Below are positions 59,660-64,000 of a stretch of 64,000 bases of DNA, in pieces; the stretch's first letter is position 1, and each line of letters begins with the position of its first letter. The notes beneath the pieces were generated by a model, which was not told the origin of the DNA, made no database searches, and was given only the letters and a program-made list of their open reading frames with translations. A program made the position numbers and the translations under genes. This DNA is from Datnioides undecimradiatus. Its lineage: Eukaryota; Chordata; Actinopteri; Lobotiformes; Datnioididae. The DNA is taken from contig WARS01000046.1 in assembly GCA_008933995.1 (NCBI GenBank), forward strand, positions 5,380,026 through 5,444,025, in the 5' to 3' direction.

Positions 59660-61600
59660 GTGGCCATTTTGTGTCCACTCATTTTTTGAAACGTCATACT
59701 TTCTGTGACAACAAAATGGTGGACAAATCCGAATGTTGGGCTGGCAGCACAAGATGAAACGATTTAGCTGAAAATGGAAAATATGTAACATTTTTGTAAC
59801 ATATTTCTATCAAATTTCTAATATGAGACAGTGTAATATATGATATTTCTGTATATTTTTTTGTTTGGAATTACATTACAGAATTTACGTTCACTTTTTT
59901 GTAACTTTAAATAAAACTGGGATGAAGACTGCCTGTCCTTTTTATGCTTTTAGTTAGACCTACAAATAATTTTCCCAGTGTGCTTCTGAGTCACAGAGAA
60001 CAAGTCAACATGTCAATAAAAAGAGCCAGATAGGGCTTACAGGATTAAAGAGAATGACCTGTATATCTTTAACATGAATGAGAGGAGAGGTGAAAGTAGG
60101 CTACAGCTACAACTGCTGCTCCCAGCTACAGTATGACCATGAAAACATATCTGGACACAGATTTATGCTGTGTCCAAATGGCAAAAGGTACAACATAAAG
60201 AGGTTCTTCTTTTGTAAACTTAAAAAACCTTGAAGTGTAGGTCAATGAAATAATAAAAAAAGCACACTATTTGTTTGGCTTCCTAGTCCTAAGCCTTTTG
60301 TCATCTCAGATACACTTTTCTACTAAATGAAAAGTTGACCTAATGGTATAAAATCTGTCCCACTGTTAATGCTTAAATCACTTTTTTATTTCAGTCATTG
60401 GAGGTGTTTCTTTCCACATTGGGATGTTGATTTGTGACACTCAACCAGCTTTCATCACATTGTGGCGTCTGTGTTTACCACACATATCCATTCCTGTTAT
60501 CTCACACTGCTGTAGTGGTCACTGTAACCTGGGACTGTTAAAATGAATGGAAGCATATTGCTAACACAAAAATAACAACATAATTGAAGTTTGTAATAAA
60601 TTTCCCAGTTTCCCAGCTCTTTCCTGTTGTAAAGAACCAGATCATGTTAGAAAAACCATTATATCTAATTAACCATTATTCCTAATTATTGTTTCATGCA
60701 ATTATTCATATACAGCAAGTCATATCCAGTCAAAAAATGAACTGTGGTGTTATGTTAGATTACGTTAGATCTCTTTGTATTGCATCATGCTCCCTTACCT
60801 GTGTTTACGTTTTCATGTGTTCAGTTCATGAGTGTAGGATGCACATCCTACTGTGTAATTCAGTGGTCAGCATTTTGATTTTTACTTAATTTTTTAATTT
60901 CATTTATCTGGGGACAGATTATTTTCCACCTTGATTTGAATTTTGAGTGCTGTTATGGGCATGAACTTGAACTAATGTCTTTTTATTTGCCCATATTTGG
61001 GCTATATTTTTTTGTTTCTTAGACTTTTGTATTGAGGCGCACCTCTATACTATTCCAAAACCGAAATAGCCCTCAATTTTTATTGTATCAACTATTGTCC
61101 TTCAATGTACTCCCACACTCATTTAAACTGAGGCGTCACCTGCTGCTTCATCTAGGTATTTTTACTATGAGTACATTACATTTTGGGCAAATATTGTTTT
61201 TGCTTAGCAATATTAATTTTATAGCTTAAGCCTGTTTGCTTTGCAGATTCAGATTTCTTAACACACAATATCAATCAGCTAATAGGCCTTAATTATGATT
61301 GTGAGTATTACAGGACTAAACTAACCAGCAGTAGCCTATAAAGAAATAAGATTTTCCCAGCCTTTACAAGCCTCCCTATTCGCTGTAATATAATCATGTA
61401 TATCCTTTGGGCCTTTCTGCACTCTCAGTGCTCTCAGCCTGTTTTTTTAAGTAGCTCGTATTTAGGTGCTGTTGTACTTTTACCAAATCAATATTTTGAA
61501 TACAGGACTTAGTAGCCTTACTAATCATTATTTTACACTGTATTGCTTCATACTCCATTAATGTATATGCTGTCTATATCTATCAGGATGACTAGTATTT
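59660..61600. other. Intergenic sequence upstream of armc2
   Basis: AT-rich noncoding sequence without long repeats or supported exons. Confidence 0.5.
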
Positions 61601-61619
61601 TCTGCGAGAAAAGTCAAGT

Positions 61620-61857
61620 TTGCATCCGGCTTCCCTGACCAGTAAACGCGCGTCACTGTTTCGCGCGAGACTGCTCCTAAGTGACGCTCGTGCTCGTGTC
61701 CTCCTCAGGTTAGCCTGCTGGAAGGTTCAAAACTCCCCAGTTTTTAGCTAATTTCAGGCGTCATGATTGTCTTGTTATTTCTTCGGAAGCCGACTTCAGG
61801 ATTTCGAAAGATAACTCTCAAGACTATTACCAAAAAGGAATTTTATCTGGGCTAACG
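61620..61857 (+). other. armc2: Probable armc2 promoter and noncoding exon 1
   Basis: A short CpG-rich patch (cgcgcgtcactg, tttcgcgcgag) stands out from the AT-rich flanks. It includes an E2F-type TTTCGCGC at 61659-61666 and forkhead-like GTAAAC at 61642. The exon would end at aacg/gtaagt (GT at 61858-61859), a strong donor. The next good acceptor, aatcatttgcag ending at 63092, lies just before the armc2 start codon. The transcription start is not defined by the sequence. Confidence 0.55.
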
Positions 61858-62115
61858 GTAAGTCTTTTTTTTTACTTTGTTTTGGGGTTTTTTTTACTAT
61901 CGTTGTCAGTTTGGTGCATTCATTCATACCCAAAGGTTTCCTGTTTCTCACAAACTTTCGGTCCGGTCCGGTAAACATTAGATGCACTTGCAAGAGACCA
62001 GAAGTTTTAATCTGCTCTCTCCGGGAATAACGAACAGTTTGGCTCGCTTGCTTGTTGAACGTTCAGGTAATTTTGTTTCATAGGTTTGTTGTCCAAGCTA
62101 CAACAGCGACATTTG

Positions 62116-62129
62116 GTCACCATGGCGAC
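62116..62129 (+). promoter_or_regulatory. armc2: RFX-type X-box near the armc2 promoter
   Basis: GTCACCATGGCGAC is an imperfect palindrome fitting the X-box GTNRCC-N2-RGYNAC, with a two-base spacer. RFX factors bind X-boxes near the promoters of ciliary genes, and ARMC2 is axonemal. It is about 260 bases after the predicted exon 1 donor. Confidence 0.55.
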
Positions 62130-62232
62130 GGAGCGTGAACGCGCAGAGGGACCTTTCATCGACTCACACACAGAGTCCTCAAACCCACCACATTTAACAA
62201 GTAGATGTTTTATTGTTGGGCCAATTCTTAAC

Positions 62233-62241
62233 GTAAACAAA
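62233..62241 (+). promoter_or_regulatory. armc2: Forkhead site GTAAACAAA near the armc2 X-box
   Basis: A perfect forkhead core lies 104 bases after the X-box. FOXJ1 works with RFX factors on motile-cilia genes. The same core (GTAAACAA) is also the FOXO element. Such 8-mers are common in AT-rich DNA, so this alone is weak. Confidence 0.4.
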
Positions 62242-63122
62242 CTAACAACATTCTTTTAGTTATGTAACTGTATTTTAACAGAAACAATAAATAATAAGCT
62301 CAACAATTTCTGCACTTTTATCCTGGGCAACAGTAATTTTCTAGGATGTCCTCTGTAGCCCAGGAAAAATTATATTTTGTCTGTCACACTGTTGCGATCA
62401 GATATAAAGTAAATCTTAAGTATATTTTCTCAAACACACTTACAATGTTAAAGTAGCACTGTAAATCACTTGGGCACTTTTTTGTTAAACTTTCTATTTA
62501 ACCTCTCCATATTTCAGCGCGAAATATTGTACTTTTTACTGAATTGATCAGATTAAGAAGAAGAAAGAAACATATGAATATCCCAGCTTGCACTGTGGAA
62601 CATTGTGATATACATTCTTCACTATATTCTGACGATTTATAGACTTTAGGATTCAATAATTTATTAAGAAAATATTTGGCAGATTATTTGACAATGACAG
62701 TAATGTTGCTGCTCTAATCGCAATAATTTAGCCTATATTATAATACTGACAGGGACAGGTCTGCCTCTTTGTTGATACTTAAGAAGACTTTTTTTAATAT
62801 AAAAATTACATGCATATTATATACATACACATAAGTAAGACTGACTCTTCAACTTCAACTTGTCACAAAGTCATTTGGCATTGTAATTATGTTACTGCTT
62901 TTAAGAATCTTGTTTCTGCTTTCATCACAGCATGATATGCTTCAAATTTTATTCAGTGCAACCTCAGAGCCATTTTGCTCCTACAATTCATTTTCTGTTT
63001 TTGCATTCTCCTATTGTTTTTTTGTTTTCCAATCAAGGAGACACCCCAAAACCACTCATGAAATGATATCAAAATACTGAAATCATTTGCAGATTGTCTT
63101 GGCAAATGTCACATAGGCCTAA

Positions 63123-63340
63123 ATGGATTCTATGGAGAGAAAATATGAAATTTGCAGTCCGTTCATTCCACGGCGCAACTCTTTGAAGAAGACAAGTGCA
63201 GAAATTGTCAATGAAGCCAGACAGTCCCTGCGAATCCAGTCCACACAGCGACCATATACTCCCAGAGATGGTCACAGACAGCTTTTTGGAGCAAGCTCTG
63301 CCCGTGCAAATCATGACAACAGACCTCCATCAACCTTTAG
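63123..63340 (+). CDS. armc2: armc2 first coding exon
   Basis: The exon probably begins at 63093 and carries a 30-base 5' UTR. The in-frame TAA directly before ATG at 63123 sets the start; a second in-frame ATG lies at 63132, and neither has a purine at -3. The protein contains KKTSAEIVNEAR, TQRPYTPRDG, RQLFG and NRPPSTF, matching the N-terminal block of human ARMC2 (TSAEI, TQRPFTP, LFGPASS, ENRPPSSF, from memory). ARMC2 is an armadillo-repeat protein of cilia and flagella; in mammals it is needed for the sperm tail axoneme, and in Chlamydomonas it helps carry radial spokes by IFT. The armadillo repeats are downstream, outside the window. The exon ends ttt ag/gttagt, phase 2. Gene order foxo3-armc2 on the same strand matches human 6q21. 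Confidence 0.9.
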
Positions 63341-63435
63341 GTTAGTTGCAAACTGCTTTTAAATTTCCTGAGATCATCTGTGGATCTCATCTACTTGTAG
63401 AAATAATGGTTGTTTTTTTCACTTTTCACTTTTAG

Positions 63436-63508
63436 TCTTCATGCTCAAAATTTTGAGGCTCCTGACTCCAGGCCGGGCTCGGGGACTCGCCTCTCTCCTC
63501 TTGACCAT
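63436..63508 (+). CDS. armc2: armc2 second coding exon (73 bases)
   Basis: The acceptor is cacttttcacttttag, ending at 63435; the donor is ccat/gtaagt with GT at 63509. The split Ser codon AG/T joins exon 1 to SLHAQNFEAPDSRPGSGTRL and SPLDH, matching the human run SLHA..F...DSRP.SGTRLSPL. The exon ends in phase 0. It is too short for an open-frame scan and was found by splice sites plus homology. Confidence 0.9.
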
Positions 63509-63810
63509 GTAAGTTCTCTTTCTCTTGTTCTCAGTTCAAATAGTATTTCAGATTCATTTGTTATTTGTTGCTTATTTAAATAAATATTTCCATCAACTGA
63601 AAAATAGGATGAGGACTATACACGCCTCTGTGCATCACCATGAAAGCTTGTCTGATTTTAACAAATGGGATTATAATGTTAATATATAATATCAAAAATA
63701 TGAACCTAATTCATAGGATTTCTTTGTGCACGTTAGTTTCATTACTGGATTCAAGTTCTGGCTCATTGTTTACAAAATCATATGCCACTAATATGTTTGC
63801 GTGGAACCAG

Positions 63811-63976
63811 AAGCCGAAGTTTCCAGTCCCCTGTGATGCTGAGGATACATGCAAGGCCTTTCCCAAACCCCCCACTGACCCATTGGAAGAGAAGAAAGGG
63901 TTGGCAGGGGCACGAGCACGCCTGCTCAGGGCTGGATCTCTCACCACATTGCCTCCTGTAGAGGGACACACAGATG
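63811..63976 (+). CDS. armc2: armc2 third coding exon
   Basis: The acceptor gtggaaccag ends at 63810 and joins in phase 0 to KPKFPVPCDAED, then FPKPPTDPLEE and ARARLLRAGS, matching the human FPKPPVDP and ARARLFRAAS blocks. The pyrimidine tract before this acceptor is weak, though a branch-like cactaat lies about 23 bases upstream. The donor is gatg/gtaagg with GT at 63977-63978, leaving phase 1. Reading on into the intron meets a stop after a few codons. The rest of the gene, including the armadillo repeats, lies beyond the window. Confidence 0.87.
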
Positions 63977-64000
63977 GTAAGGGAGGAAAAAAATATTGAT

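Larger units (their letters stand above)
61858..63092 (+). other. armc2: armc2 intron 1 (probable), with X-box and forkhead sites
   Basis: About 1.2 kb between the predicted donor at 61858 and the acceptor at 63091-63092. It contains the two regulatory motifs listed separately and AT-rich sequence otherwise. Confidence 0.5.

Overview
This is vertebrate, ray-finned fish nuclear DNA. The strongest clues are a FOXO3 gene with canonical GT/AG introns, a following gene that matches ARMC2 (the same neighbour order as on human chromosome 6q21), many long CA/TG microsatellites, a 5'-truncated CR1/L2-type LINE, and several short dispersed repeat families that I associate with percomorph (spiny-rayed) fishes. 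There are no bacterial-type genes, operons, CRISPR arrays or viral genes.

Layout: the window opens inside coding exon 1 of foxo3 (1-304, + strand; the N-terminus lies outside). A first intron of about 37 kb (305-37267) splits the forkhead domain after the Trp-Lys of the GWK motif. Exon 2 (37268-38716) encodes helix 3 to the stop. A 405-base intron in the 3' UTR (38746-39150) leads to a long last exon (39151 to about 42570) that ends at an AATAAA signal with an overlapping Pumilio-type site. The last exon carries two perfect miR-182-type seed sites. About 19 kb of intergenic DNA follows (42571-61600), with two promoter-like or repeat-rich spots. The start of armc2 then appears: a CpG-rich promoter and a probable noncoding first exon near 61620-61857, an RFX-type X-box and forkhead site in its first intron, and three coding exons (63123-63340, 63436-63508, 63811-63976) before the window ends.

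How the genes work: foxo3 encodes a forkhead transcription factor held in the cytoplasm by AKT phosphorylation. Two of the three classical AKT sites are visible; the third lies in the missing N-terminus. armc2 encodes an axonemal assembly factor. The two genes are neighbours, not an operon. The RFX/forkhead motifs next to armc2 fit a motile-cilia gene.

Noncoding content: intron 1 holds a dead minus-strand LINE reverse transcriptase (27879-29105), a palindromic MITE-like element (7546-7684), copies of at least three short dispersed families and about 20 dinucleotide microsatellites. I found no nested gene in intron 1 and no convincing protein gene between foxo3 and armc2. The points most worth a second look are the armc2 X-box/forkhead module, an intronic in-frame ATG that could start a short FOXO3 where the human short-isoform start Met is replaced by Ile, a CCAAT/TATA-like candidate promoter plus splice donor at 59067-59651, a near-perfect 66-base palindrome at 43054-43119, and a tandem DR1-like element just before the foxo3 poly(A) signal. 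No clearly new biological system is evident.
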